From contig NZ_JAVDYG010000001.1 of assembly GCF_031458325.1 (NCBI RefSeq), positions 3,782,001-3,846,000 on the forward strand: a stretch of DNA of 64,000 bases, given 5' to 3'. Position numbers and translations under genes: made by a program. Of this stretch, positions 46,874 to 55,515 are shown piece after piece. The notes under the pieces are model-generated. The model did no database searches and was not told the DNA's origin. It worked only from the letters and a program-made list of their open reading frames with translations. Position 1 is the stretch's first letter. Every line of letters starts with the position of its first letter. Origin of the DNA: Nocardioides marmoribigeumensis. Lineage in GTDB: Bacteria > Actinomycetota > Actinomycetes > Propionibacteriales > Nocardioidaceae.

Positions 46874-47575
46874 ATGAGCCTGCACATCACCTCCTCGGAC
46901 GAGGCGATCCGCGACGCGCTCGACGCGCACCTGCGAGAGGTCGTGCGTCGCGACGGCGTCGACCCGCAGCGCGACCACGCCGCCGTACGCCGCCTCGCCA
47001 CGTCGGTCGTCCGGGCCCACGACGAGCGCAGCCTCACCGGCGCGGTGCTCCCGGTCGTGGACTCCGAGGCCCTGGTCGACGAGCTCGTCGCCAACCTGGC
47101 CGGCTACGGCCCGCTCCAGCGCTACCTCGAGGACCCGTCGGTCGAGGAGATCTGGATCAACGACCCGGCGCGCGTGTTCATCGCTCGGGCGGGTCGCCAC
47201 GAGCTGACGCCGGTCGTCCTCACCCGGGCCCAGGTCGCCGAGCTCGTCGAGCGGATGCTCAAGTCCAGCGGCCGCCGCGTCGACATCAGCCAGCCGTTCG
47301 TCGACGCGATGCTGCCGGGCGGGCACCGCCTTCACGTGGTCCTCGAGGGCATCTCGCGCGGGTTCAGCGCCGTCAACATCCGCAAGTTCGTCGTGCGCGC
47401 GGCGCGGCTCTCCGACCTGGTCGCCCTGGGCAGCCTCACGCAGCCGGCCGCCGACTTCCTCTCGGCCTCCGTGAGCGCCGGTCTCAACATCGTCGTGAGC
47501 GGCGGCACTCGGGCCGGGGGATTACAGCGATATTTGGCCCCGGGCCGCCCCTCTTACGCCCCGGCGTGTGCATAA
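46874..47575 (+). pseudogene. cpaF: CpaF/TadA secretion ATPase, 5' part, split by an integrative element
   Basis: Hexameric ATPase that powers Tad/Flp pilus assembly. The 5' fragment starts at ATG 46874 (MSLHITSSDEAIRDAL, with GGGG 3-8 nt upstream; GTG 46778 is a longer alternative). It covers the N-terminal domain and most of the first RecA-like part (VDELVANLAGYGPLQRYLEDPSVEEIWINDPARVF; GRRVDISQPFVDAMLPGG; LNIVVSGGT). Native sequence ends at 47508 inside Walker A. Element DNA then adds 22 foreign residues to a stop at 47575. Joined to 58969-59584 the gene is 1251 nt and in frame, so it is interrupted, not degenerate. Confidence 0.92.
47489..47533. other. attL of the serine-integrase element
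   Basis: Left junction. Chromosomal cpaF sequence runs up to the shared GCAC (47505-47508). After it comes the element arm: CCGGGG at 47514, then an ATTACAGCGATAT segment at 47521-47533. The arm mirrors the element's right arm (58942-58961) at 13 of 20 positions. Confidence 0.8.
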
Positions 47576-47641
47576 CCTGTCCGCCCATGTCGGTCGTCGC
47601 AGGTATGGTCTCGGCATTTACCTGTACCTAGAGGGGGACCC

Positions 47642-48325
47642 GTGGCGACCTATCCGTACATCTCCGGCCAGGCGGCGCTTGCCGCGGCCTTTGCGCAACT
47701 CCGCAAGGGCGGCTGGTCGAAGGTGGATGCTGGCTACCTGCAGCGGTTCAACATCGCCCCCGCCAACGAGTCGTACGTGATCTCCATCCTGCGGTTTCTG
47801 GGCATCGTCGACGATGAGGGCAACCGGGTCGCGGACAACACGCAGTTCTTCTACGGCAACGACGAGGCCTTCAAGGAGGGCCTCGACGCGACGCTTCGCC
47901 GCGCCTACGCGCAGTTGTTCGACGAGATGGGGGACGGAGCGTTCGAGGCCGAGAAGCAGGACCTGACCCACTGGTTCCGCGCCGCCGACAGGACCTCGGA
48001 CCTCGTGGGGCAGCGCCAGGCGTCGACTTTCCAGACCCTCTCCGCGATCGCGGGGCATGGGGACGTCCCGGTCGCGCGGACGGCGACCGCCAAGAAGGCC
48101 GCCTCGGGCACGAACGGCTCGGCCAAGAAGGCGACCGCCAAGAAGGCCTCGGCCAAGCAGACGGAGAAGCCTGTCGGCGGCGACGGCGACGGCGTCAAGT
48201 TGAAGGCTCAGGGCGTTCAGGACGTCGGGCTGACGGTCCGCATCGAGGTCAACCTCCCGCCCGGGGGCGACGCCGACACCTACGACGCGATCTTCGCGAG
48301 CATCAAGAAGCACCTGATGTCGTGA
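47642..48325 (+). CDS. DUF5343 family protein (element cargo)
   Basis: 227 aa from GTG 47642 with an AGAGGGGG site. The N-terminal DUF5343 domain spans about 1-140: YPYISGQAALAAAFAQLRKGGWSKVDAGYLQRFNI, then SYVISILRFLGIVDDEGNR, a winged-helix-like pattern. An Ala/Lys-rich linker (TAKKAASGTNGSAKKATAKKAS) resembling nucleic-acid-binding tails follows. The C-terminal segment ends DVGLTVRIEVNLPPGGDADTYDAIFASIKKHL. It is coupled to the Ymh-like gene by GTGA. DUF5343 has no settled function; the pairing and location at the element's edge suggest an accessory or defence cassette. Confidence 0.72.
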   Translation: MATYPYISGQAALAAAFAQLRKGGWSKVDAGYLQRFNIAPANESYVISILRFLGIVDDEGNRVADNTQFFYGNDEAFKEGLDATLRRAYAQLFDEMGDGAFEAEKQDLTHWFRAADRTSDLVGQRQASTFQTLSAIAGHGDVPVARTATAKKAASGTNGSAKKATAKKASAKQTEKPVGGDGDGVKLKAQGVQDVGLTVRIEVNLPPGGDADTYDAIFASIKKHLMS

Positions 48326-48855
48326 GCGAACCGCTCGACCGCTTCGAGCGGATCACGCGGTCGGTCGGCGCGGCACCGGCCGCCCTGTCAGTCGAGGCCG
48401 CCGACAGCGCCACCGCCACGGACGCGGCCGTGATCGAGGTGGTCGAAGTCGAGGAGCCGCACCCGTTCGAGTCGCGGAACATCCACCCGGACCTGCCCAA
48501 GAAGGTCCGGTCGCTGTTTGACGACGGCTACTGGGAGGATGCCGTCTTCTCCGCCTTCAAGTTCATCGAGAAGGAGGTCAAGCGGATCTCCAACGTGCGG
48601 AGGAAGGTCGGATTCGACCTCATGATGGACGTCTTCAACGAGAACGCGCCGAAGGTACAACTGAACGCCCTCGCCAACGACTCCGACGTCGACGAGCAGC
48701 GCGGATACCGGCATATGTTCGCGGGTGCGACCGCGGGCATCCGCAACCCGCGCGGCCACGAGGTCGAGGTTGGCGACACCCCGGACGAGGCCCTGGACTA
48801 CCTGGCCCTCGCCTCGCTGCTCCTGCGGAGGCTCGACGCCGCTGGCCTCCGCTAG
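48322..48855 (+). CDS. TIGR02391/Ymh-like protein (element cargo)
   Basis: 177 aa from GTG 48322. After a variable 55-residue N-terminus comes the family core: HPFESRNIHPDLPKKVRSLFDDGYWEDAVFSAFKFIEKEVKRIS, then GYRHMFAGATAGIRNPRGHEVE, ending in DYLALASLLLRRLDAAG. The helical core with a conserved RNP.H motif is what I associate with the Hypoth_Ymh (TIGR02391) family, found sporadically on mobile DNA and near restriction genes. It resembles HEPN-like all-helical RNase folds (a RNxxxH-like stretch), but that is inference. Confidence 0.68.
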   Translation: MSEPLDRFERITRSVGAAPAALSVEAADSATATDAAVIEVVEVEEPHPFESRNIHPDLPKKVRSLFDDGYWEDAVFSAFKFIEKEVKRISNVRRKVGFDLMMDVFNENAPKVQLNALANDSDVDEQRGYRHMFAGATAGIRNPRGHEVEVGDTPDEALDYLALASLLLRRLDAAGLR

Positions 48856-48944
48856 GAGGATGCCCTGGCTGCACAGCATCCGGCGAAGTCGCGTAATGAT
48901 TGACCTGAGGAAGCCGACACCTTGAGTTGAGAGGAACGGCTTCC

Positions 48945-49118
48945 ATGTCAGAAATGCCCACCGTGAGCGCCGCGTGCGCCCGCCTCGCAGCACTCCGGCG
49001 CTGGAGATGCGAGGACGACCCCGGCGTGGTGCAGGCCGAGCGCGACCTGGTCGTCGCCCATGCCGCCGCTCTGACCGCCGAGGCTGCCCGCCTGCTCCGC
49101 GGGGAGGCCCGGCCGTGA
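48945..49118 (+). CDS. Small element protein, unknown
   Basis: 57 aa from ATG 48945 with GAGAGGAA upstream; an in-frame TTG at 48927 would add six residues. Mostly helical and Ala/Arg/Glu-rich (VSAACARLAALRRWRCEDDPGVV...HAAALTAEAARLL). First of a chain of five genes with 4-bp overlaps leading into terL. No family recognised. Confidence 0.55.
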   Translation: MSEMPTVSAACARLAALRRWRCEDDPGVVQAERDLVVAHAAALTAEAARLLRGEARP

Positions 49119-49357
49119 TCGAGCCCTACCGCTACGCCAACGGCGAGGTTCACGGCGGTCCCCCCGAGCCGCCCGACCCCTGGTCGGGCACCGAGACCCC
49201 CAGCCTCGCCGCGGAGTCGTCACCGCGGCGGGGCCGGGGCACCAGCCGCCTCGTCCTGCGAGCCCGCCGCGTGCGCGACGACCCGCAGTGGGCGAGCCGG
49301 TCGCCGGAGAGCAAGCGGCGCCTGCTCGACCTGGACGAGAGGGAGGCGCGGCGGTGA
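49115..49357 (+). CDS. Small element protein, unknown
   Basis: 80 aa from GTG 49115 (4-bp overlap with the previous gene). A Pro/Gly-rich first half is followed by a strongly basic second half (SSPRRGRGTSRLVLRARRVRDDPQWA). It ends LLDLDEREARR. Possibly nucleic-acid binding; no family recognised. Confidence 0.5.
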   Translation: MIEPYRYANGEVHGGPPEPPDPWSGTETPSLAAESSPRRGRGTSRLVLRARRVRDDPQWASRSPESKRRLLDLDEREARR

Positions 49358-50175
49358 GCGCCGTCGCGTGCCAGGTCTGCGGCCTGGCCACCGACCAGCG
49401 CCCGGAACGGCGCCTGGTCCGCACGCCCGCGGGCGTGGCGGTCGGCCAGGGCTACGAGGTCGGCACCTGCGACGACTGCGCCGCGCTCGACCCGGCCCGC
49501 CCGGGGCTCGCCGTCCGCGCCGCGCTCCGCGTTCTGGGCAAGGAGGAGGCCGACGACGTGCTCGCCGCCAAGGCGTTCGAGGAGGCCGGGGTCGACGTCA
49601 CCGAGGTCCTCTACGACCGCGGCGACGACCGCGGCGGCCGGGGGGCGCGAGGCCCGCAGCGCAAGGCGTTCGCCCACGTCGGCGCCGACGGCCTGGCCGC
49701 CCTCCGGCTCGGCTACGCCAAGGTGCTCGACATGCGGGTCCACGCCGCGACCCGCGACCGGGCGGTGCCGCCGACCGCCCCGCCGGAGGGCCACCCGCCC
49801 GCCTGCGTGGCGTGCGGCGTCGCCCGGTCGGCCGGGTGGGCCACAGTGCGGACCAAGGCGCTGACCCGCGGGCCGGACTTCCTCGACGGCTGCGTGTGCT
49901 CCACCTGCGCCGAGGTCCTGCGCGACGTCGGCGCGGTCGGCGCGACCTTCCTGGAGCGGGCGGCCATGCAGGCCAAGGGGATCGACTGGGTCGCTGGCGC
50001 GAGGGTGCCGGGCCTGCAGGCGTGGGTCGCCACCGGCCTCCCGCCGGGCGAGCCGTGGGGGTGGGTCGACCTGGCCCTGCCCGAGCCGGAGATGGACCCC
50101 CTGGCCCTTCTCCGGTCCCAGGTGGCCGACCTCCAGCGCGAGGTCGCGGTGCTGCGCGAGGCGGTGGCCCGGTGA
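49354..50175 (+). CDS. Element protein with paired zinc-binding cysteines
   Basis: 273 aa from GTG 49354, 4-bp overlaps on both sides. Four Cys pairs suggest two zinc sites: CQVCG near the start with CDDC about 30 residues later, and CVACG (near residue 150) with CSTC (near 185). The C-terminal coil is LRSQVADLQREVAVLREAVA. Placement just before terL is where phages encode small terminase or HNH proteins, but neither an HNH motif nor a clear HTH is seen. No family recognised. Confidence 0.55.
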   Translation: MSAVACQVCGLATDQRPERRLVRTPAGVAVGQGYEVGTCDDCAALDPARPGLAVRAALRVLGKEEADDVLAAKAFEEAGVDVTEVLYDRGDDRGGRGARGPQRKAFAHVGADGLAALRLGYAKVLDMRVHAATRDRAVPPTAPPEGHPPACVACGVARSAGWATVRTKALTRGPDFLDGCVCSTCAEVLRDVGAVGATFLERAAMQAKGIDWVAGARVPGLQAWVATGLPPGEPWGWVDLALPEPEMDPLALLRSQVADLQREVAVLREAVAR

Positions 50176-50363
50176 GCGGCTTCTGCGGTGACCGCGCGTG
50201 CGCCAACCGGGTGCAGTTCTTCCTCATGACGCCGGACGACGAGGGCATCGCCGAGCCGTGCGCGGCCTGCCTCGCGGCGCTCGCGGCGACGCTGGAGGTC
50301 GGCGGCCCGGCGGCGTCCCTGCGCGACCTGCACCGCGCGGTCCTGGCGAGGGGCGCGGCGTGA
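50172..50363 (+). CDS. Small Cys-containing element protein
   Basis: 63 aa from GTG 50172, overlapping its neighbours by 4 bp. It contains GFCGDRACANRVQFFL and CAACLAAL, so a single four-cysteine zinc knuckle is likely. Unknown function. Confidence 0.5.
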   Translation: MSGFCGDRACANRVQFFLMTPDDEGIAEPCAACLAALAATLEVGGPAASLRDLHRAVLARGAA

Positions 50364-50560
50364 CCGCGGCGACCGTGGTCACGTTCCGGGCCGAGGAGGC
50401 CGAGGCGCGCCTGGCCCGCTTCGCCGAGTGGGCCGGGGGCGCCGTCGAGGTCGAGGACCTCGGCAACCTCGAAGGCCACCGCCGCTACCGCGTGGACGCC
50501 GAGCGGTGGGCGGCGTACACCCGGGCCACGGCGCCGAAGCGGGCGAGGCCGACGCGGTGA
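50360..50560 (+). CDS. Small element protein, unknown
   Basis: 66 aa from GTG 50360, overlapping both neighbours by 4 bp. An alpha/beta pattern (VVTFRAEEAEARLARFAEWAGG, then YRVDAERWAAYTRATAP) ends in a basic tail (KRARPTR). It directly precedes terL, a position typical of small terminase subunits, but there is no recognisable HTH. Confidence 0.5.
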   Translation: MTAATVVTFRAEEAEARLARFAEWAGGAVEVEDLGNLEGHRRYRVDAERWAAYTRATAPKRARPTR

Positions 50561-52053
50561 GCGAGGCCGCCTACAACGTCGCCCTGACCCTGCGCGTGGT
50601 CGCGGGCACGTCCGAGCCGGCGCCGTGGGGGTCCGTCGCCGACGCCCGGCAGCGGGCCGACATGCGAGCCCTGCTCGCCGGGGACGACTCCCGGCAGCAC
50701 GTCTGGCAGCGCGCCCGCGGCTACATGAAGACCACCGACTCCGGCGTCGCGGCGCTCGCCGCGCTGCTGACCGACGTGCCCGCCAACGGGGTCGTGCAGG
50801 TGTTCGCGGTCGACCTGGAACAGGCCCGCAAGATCATGACCGCGATCCGCACCGCGGCCGCCCACCTGCCGTCCGTGCCCCTGAAGGTCACCGCGAGCCG
50901 GGTGACCCGCACCGACAACGACGCCGCGATCGTGGTCGAGACCTCCGACGCAGCGTCGGCGCTCGGGGCCAGCCCGCACCTGCTGATCCTCGACGAGTTC
51001 GCGAACTGGAAGGACACCGCGTCGTTCCAGGACCTGTGGGACAACGTCTACTCGGGCCTGCCCAAGCAGGGCAACGCGCGCATCCTCATCGTCACGTCGG
51101 CCGGGCCGATCGGGACCTGGCCCCACGGGCGGCTGACCACCTTCCAGGGCTCGAAGCACTGGCGCTACAGCCTCGCGCCCGGCCCGGCCCCGTGGCGCAC
51201 GCCCGAGGACCTGGAGCGGCAGCGGGAGGGCCTGTCGTCGGCGGCGGCGTTCCGCATGTTCCACCTCAACGAGTTCACGACGCCCGAGGACGGCCTGGTC
51301 GGCGAGGAGGACCTGGCCGCCGCGGTCGCGGAGGGCGTCCGCGTTCGGCCGTACGACCCGCGGCACGCCTACGTCGTGACCGCCGACCTCGGCGTCGTGA
51401 AGGACGCCACCGTGGTCACCGTGTGCCACCGCGAGGGTGACCGCGTGGTGCAGGACGTCCTCGCCCGGTGGCTGCCGCGGCACGGCCGCCACGTCCGCCT
51501 GGACGACGTCCGCGACGAGGTCGCGCGGCTGCACGCCGAGTACGGCAGCGCCCCGGTGCGGATCGACCCGAGCCAGGCAAGGCAGATGGTCCAGGGGCTG
51601 CAGGAGACCGGGGTCCTGATCGAGACGGTCACGATCGACGCCAACTACAACCACGCCTGCGCGACGGCCCTGCAGCAGGCGTTCGAGCGGCGCCGGGTCG
51701 ACCTGCTCGACGTGCCCGAACAGACGGCGGAACTGGGCACGGTGGTGGTCAGGACGCGGACGTCGGGCGGCAAGGAGACGGTCGCCCTCGACTCGACCGG
51801 CAACGGCCACGACGACATCGCCGACGTGCTCGGCATGGCCGCCGAGTTCCTCATGTCGCGGCCGTACTTCGGCGTGCCCTCGATCAACAACGCGGCCGCC
51901 CTGCGCGGCACCGAGATCCGCCGCGGCGGCGGCGCCCGGGAGGGCGTGCGGCTCGGCAAGCGGGACCTCGGCACCGTGCCCAACAACACCCGCCGCAAGG
52001 TGCCGGGGGCGCCGGGGGCCTACGAGCGGTTCCGCCGGCGCGTGGGCTACTAG
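50557..52053 (+). CDS. Terminase large subunit-like protein
   Basis: 498 aa from GTG 50557. N-terminal ATPase: a deviant P-loop ARGYMKTTDSGVAALAALL near residue 50, and Walker B LLILDEFANWKD near 145. C-terminal RNase H-like nuclease: VTADLGVVKDATVVTVCHR with the first metal Asp (near residue 272), RIDPSQ, and GNGHDDIADVLGMA with the last Asp pair near 420. Terminases cut and pump DNA into capsids. No portal or capsid gene accompanies it, so it may redirect a helper phage's packaging or process the element's own DNA. Confidence 0.82.
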   Translation: MSEAAYNVALTLRVVAGTSEPAPWGSVADARQRADMRALLAGDDSRQHVWQRARGYMKTTDSGVAALAALLTDVPANGVVQVFAVDLEQARKIMTAIRTAAAHLPSVPLKVTASRVTRTDNDAAIVVETSDAASALGASPHLLILDEFANWKDTASFQDLWDNVYSGLPKQGNARILIVTSAGPIGTWPHGRLTTFQGSKHWRYSLAPGPAPWRTPEDLERQREGLSSAAAFRMFHLNEFTTPEDGLVGEEDLAAAVAEGVRVRPYDPRHAYVVTADLGVVKDATVVTVCHREGDRVVQDVLARWLPRHGRHVRLDDVRDEVARLHAEYGSAPVRIDPSQARQMVQGLQETGVLIETVTIDANYNHACATALQQAFERRRVDLLDVPEQTAELGTVVVRTRTSGGKETVALDSTGNGHDDIADVLGMAAEFLMSRPYFGVPSINNAAALRGTEIRRGGGAREGVRLGKRDLGTVPNNTRRKVPGAPGAYERFRRRVGY

Positions 52054-52260
52054 GGCGGTCCGTCGAGGGTCCGGGCCTACCGGCGCGGCACCCGCGTCAC
52101 CGTCGCCGGCGCCTTCTCTGGACCGCCGAGGGCCGCCGGGTGCCCAGGTGCGCGGGCACCCCTGGCCGGGCGAGAGATGGGCACCGTGCAGGGCCTGGCC
52201 AAGTCCGAGGGGGCGGGCGCGCGGGATGATGGGAGCGGAGTTCGCCCGTCTCCGTGCGCT

Positions 52261-52294
52261 GAGCCCCGGCCGCTTGCTCTGACGGCCGGGGCTC
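52261..52294 (+). terminator. Strong hairpin terminator after terL
   Basis: GAGCCCCGGCCG (52261-52272), a 10-nt loop and CGGCCGGGGCTC (52283-52294) form a perfect 12-bp stem. The 389-bp gap 52054-52442 otherwise holds only a possible -10 (TAGGAT, 52325-52330) for the replication genes; no convincing -35 pairs with it. Confidence 0.75.
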
Positions 52295-52442
52295 GGCCGT
52301 CTCCGCACTTGGCCGAACCCAAGCTAGGATGGAGCCTGCGGGATGACGGGCAGTCACCCACCGGCGCCAGTACGGGCGTACCGCCGGTCGGGGCCTCGAC
52401 CGCGAGAACGCCCTCCGGGACGGCCCAAGCATCGCGGCAGCC

Positions 52443-52688
52443 GTGGACGTGCAAGCCGCACGCACGGATGGGCAAACTCCCGTGATCCCCACGAGGACAA
52501 CGACACTGGCCGCGTACGCGCGCGCCGTGAAGCACAACGAGCCGCCCGAGGTCGTCGCCGACGCCCTCGCGCTCGACACCGCGGCCCGGCTGCAGGAGCA
52601 GATCCTGGCCGCCTTCGACCGCTCGCCGATCGACCCCGACGACGCCGACGAACTGGCCGACCTGCTCCGGTCCGGGGGTGCGTCATGA
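52443..52688 (+). CDS. Small element protein upstream of the primase
   Basis: 81 aa from GTG 52443 (GTG 52482 is an alternative). After a variable start it is helical and acidic (LAAYARAVKHNEPPEVVADALALDTAARLQEQILAAFDRSPIDPDDADELADLLRSG). It overlaps the primase-polymerase gene by 4 bp (ATGA), so it is co-translated with it and may be a replication accessory. No family recognised. Confidence 0.55.
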   Translation: MDVQAARTDGQTPVIPTRTTTLAAYARAVKHNEPPEVVADALALDTAARLQEQILAAFDRSPIDPDDADELADLLRSGGAS

Positions 52689-55195
52689 CGCTGTTCCCCG
52701 ACCCGGCCGGGCCGTACGAGGCCGCCGCCGAGGCGTACCGCGACGCTGGCATGGCGCCGATCTCCCTTCCCTGCAAGGCGAAGTCGCCGCCGGTCGCCGG
52801 CCACACCGGCAGCAAGCACCGCGGCGTGTACGCGGAGACCGACGCCGACCTCCGCTTCCACGCCCAGATGCGCCGAAAGGGCAACGTCGGGGTCCGGCTG
52901 CCCGAGGACGTGGTCGGCATCGACGTCGACGTCCGCCACGCGGGCGACACGACGGTCGCCATGCTGGCGGCCGCCCTCGGGCCGCTGCCGCCGACGCTGC
53001 ACTCAACGTCGCGCGACGACGGGTCGCGGATCGCGTTCTACCGCGTGCCCACCGGCCTGCGGTGGCGCGACGTGGGCGAGGGCGTAGAGACGGTGTGGTG
53101 GGGCTCGCGGTACGCCGTGGCGTGGCCGAGCGTCCACCCCGACACCGGCGCGGTCTACCACTGGCACACGGCCGACGACGAGCGGCTCGACGGGGTCCCC
53201 AGCGAGGGCTGGGCGCTCGCCGCCGCCCTCCCCGCGGCGTGGGTCGACGCGCTGACCTCCGACGTCGAGGAGAGCGACGGCCCGGTCGACCTGGCGGTCC
53301 TCCGACCGGACGTCGCGCGAGCGCGGGTGCGGGGCACGCTGGACTGGCTCCGTGAGGCGAAGGACGGCGAGCGCAACAAGCGGATCTACGACGCGGGCGT
53401 GCTGCTCGGCGGGTTCTGGGCACGGCTGCCCGACGACGTCACCGAGGAGGACGACCTCACCCACGAGGCGCTGCAGGAGGCGGCACGCAAGGCGTTCGCG
53501 GACCTCGGCGTCGCCCCCGACGAGCCGAAGGCGAACGACACGCTGCAGCGCGGGTGGGAGGCGGGGCTGCGGGCACCGGCTGCCGACAACGACTGGGACG
53601 GCGACGTCGGGAGCCCGGCCGACGACTTCGCCCCGGAGCCGGGCGAGCGGCCCCGCAAGCGCATGTCGGTGGACGTAGCCAACGACAGCGACGCGCTGCA
53701 GTGGTGCAAGCGGGCCGTCGGCACCGGCGACCTGGCCGGGATGTTCCTCCGCGGCGACGAACTGGTCTACACGGCCAGGGTCGGGGAGGCCGGGTACGTG
53801 CCGCCCGCCGGCAAGAAGGAGCAGGAGGACGGGACGGTCCGGTACGACGAGGACGGCCCCGCCCAGGTCCGGCGCCTGTCCGCGCGCACGCTCGCGGCGT
53901 ACGTCGACCACCACACCCGCGTCTACAAGTCCACGCAGAAGGCCGGGCCGGTGCCCGCGATCTTCCCCGAGGTCATCGCGGGCCGGGCGCTCTCCGCCCC
54001 GGAGTTGCTCGGCGGCGCGCGGCGGCTCAACGGCGTGACCACCGTGCCGCTGGTGCTCCACGACGGGTCGGTGCTCTCCGAGCCCGGCTACCACCGCGGC
54101 AGCGGGCTGCTCTACCTGCCGACGCGGGAGACGCCGGCGGTGCCGGGCCGGCTGACGCGGGCCGACGCGGAGGCCGCGCTGGCCACCCTGCTCGACGTCG
54201 TCGCGGACTTCCCCTTCGTGAGCGAGCACGACCGGGCCAACTGGCTCGCCGCGCTCCTCACGCCGGTCATGAAGGTGCTCGTGCCGCCGCCCTACCCGCT
54301 GGTCGCGATCGGCGCCCCGTCGGCGGGCTCGGGCAAGTCGCTGCTCGCGTGGGTCCTGCGCGAGGTCGTGGGCGGGGTCTTCCGGTCCGAGATGGCCCGC
54401 GACGGGCAGGAACTCCGCAAGCAGATCACGACCATCCTCGACAAGACGGTGGGGGCGTTCGCGCAGTTCGACAACGTGCGCGGCACCCTGCGGTCGTCCG
54501 CGCTGGAGGGCCTCCTCACGTCCGACGTCTGGTCCGACCGGCTGCTCGGCGAGAACACGGAGGTCACCGCCCCGAACGACCGGGTGTGGGTGCTCACCGG
54601 CAACAACCTGTCCCTCGGCGGCGACCTGCGGCGCCGGACGGTGTGGTCGTGGATCGACGCCAAGATGGAGCGCCCGGAGGAGCGGACGGCGTTCCGGCAC
54701 ACCAACCTCAAGGCCCACGTCCGCGAGCACCGGGGCGACCTGCTCGCCGCGATGGTCACGGTGGTCGCGGCCTGGGTCCAGGCCGGTCGGCCCAGCGCCG
54801 GCGGCGGGGGGCGGTCCGACGACTTCGCCGAGTGGCAGCAGGCGACCCGCGGCGTGCTCGCGTTCGGCGGCTTCACCGGGGTCGTCAACCACGCCGACAC
54901 GGTGCGGCGGTCCAACCTCTCCGACGAGGACGAGGCGGGGACCCTGTTCGAGGCGCTGTTCCGGCGCTGGGGGTCCCGGCCGTGGACCCCCCGCGAGACC
55001 AGCGACGCCGTCGAGATCGAGGACGGGATCGTCGAGGACGACCTCCCGGGCAGGCTCGCCGAGAAGGTCGGGCGGCCGGGGTTCAGCAAGTCGCTCGGGT
55101 GGTGGCTGTCGGACCACGAGGGCCAGGTCCACCGCGGCGTGACGCTGCACCGCTCCGGCACGAAGAAGTGGCGGCTCGACCACGACCTGCTCTGA
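52685..55195 (+). CDS. Primase-polymerase with C-terminal helicase-like ATPase
   Basis: 836 aa from ATG 52685. The N-terminal Prim-Pol domain (about 1-190) has a bifunctional DNA primase/polymerase look: GMAPISLPCKAKSPPVAGHTG, then VGVRLPEDVVGIDVDVRH with the metal-binding Asp pair (about residues 79-81), and LHSTSRDDGSRIAFYRVP. A middle region of about 250 residues follows. The C-terminal ATPase has Walker A AIGAPSAGSGKSLLAWVL near residue 545, LTGNNLSLGGDLRRRT (sensor-like Asn and Arg residues) near 640, and a winged C-terminus. It should prime and unwind the element's DNA for autonomous replication. Confidence 0.85.
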   Translation: MTLFPDPAGPYEAAAEAYRDAGMAPISLPCKAKSPPVAGHTGSKHRGVYAETDADLRFHAQMRRKGNVGVRLPEDVVGIDVDVRHAGDTTVAMLAAALGPLPPTLHSTSRDDGSRIAFYRVPTGLRWRDVGEGVETVWWGSRYAVAWPSVHPDTGAVYHWHTADDERLDGVPSEGWALAAALPAAWVDALTSDVEESDGPVDLAVLRPDVARARVRGTLDWLREAKDGERNKRIYDAGVLLGGFWARLPDDVTEEDDLTHEALQEAARKAFADLGVAPDEPKANDTLQRGWEAGLRAPAADNDWDGDVGSPADDFAPEPGERPRKRMSVDVANDSDALQWCKRAVGTGDLAGMFLRGDELVYTARVGEAGYVPPAGKKEQEDGTVRYDEDGPAQVRRLSARTLAAYVDHHTRVYKSTQKAGPVPAIFPEVIAGRALSAPELLGGARRLNGVTTVPLVLHDGSVLSEPGYHRGSGLLYLPTRETPAVPGRLTRADAEAALATLLDVVADFPFVSEHDRANWLAALLTPVMKVLVPPPYPLVAIGAPSAGSGKSLLAWVLREVVGGVFRSEMARDGQELRKQITTILDKTVGAFAQFDNVRGTLRSSALEGLLTSDVWSDRLLGENTEVTAPNDRVWVLTGNNLSLGGDLRRRTVWSWIDAKMERPEERTAFRHTNLKAHVREHRGDLLAAMVTVVAAWVQAGRPSAGGGGRSDDFAEWQQATRGVLAFGGFTGVVNHADTVRRSNLSDEDEAGTLFEALFRRWGSRPWTPRETSDAVEIEDGIVEDDLPGRLAEKVGRPGFSKSLGWWLSDHEGQVHRGVTLHRSGTKKWRLDHDLL

Positions 55196-55212
55196 GGCGG
55201 GCCGTCAGGGGT

Positions 55213-55239
55213 GCCCCGGCCGGGCCTGTCGGCCGGGGC
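55213..55239 (+). terminator. Hairpin terminator after the primase-polymerase gene
   Basis: GCCCCGGCC (55213-55221), a 9-nt loop and GGCCGGGGC (55231-55239) form a perfect 9-bp stem, 17 bp after the stop. The stem sequence resembles that of the terminator at 52261. Confidence 0.65.
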
Positions 55240-55257
55240 GCCCCGGGGGCCGGCGGG

Positions 55258-55515
55258 AAACCGCAAACCGCCCGCTCCGGGGGCGCCGGGGGTTGGGCGG
55301 TTTTGTGGGCGGTTTCGGTTTCCGGGCCTACCTGGGTTGGGGTCGATCTTGCTCCCTGCAGAAGCAGGGAGAACAGAGAAGTGGCTTTGGGAGTGCGCCG
55401 GGGGCAGTGCCCCCGACCCCGACGGGGCGTGAAACAGAAACCGCCGGAGAAACCGCCCGGCGGCCCCGCACGGTGCTGCACCCCCGGCGCGGCGGTTTCT
55501 CGGCCCCGGCGGTTT
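55258..55515. repeat. Array of eight AAACCGC repeats in alternating pairs, candidate replication origin
   Basis: Direct copies of AAACCGC lie at 55258, 55265, 55438 and 55450. Inverted copies (GCGGTTT) lie at 55297, 55309, 55492 and 55509. The order is two forward, two reverse, two forward, two reverse. The second set forms a long interrupted palindrome (about 55436-55457 with 55491-55516). Between the sets are two perfect hairpins: CTCCCTGC-AGAA-GCAGGGAG (55352-55371) and CGGGGGC-AGT-GCCCCCG (55399-55415). The gap of 452 bp (55196-55647) has no gene and follows a primase/helicase, so an origin or RNA-structured control region is likely. Confidence 0.7.

Noticed and set aside
44033-47335. 1100-codon minus-strand frame over the DoxX, glycosyltransferase and cpaF genes
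   Set aside because: It crosses several well-supported genes and has no motifs of its own.
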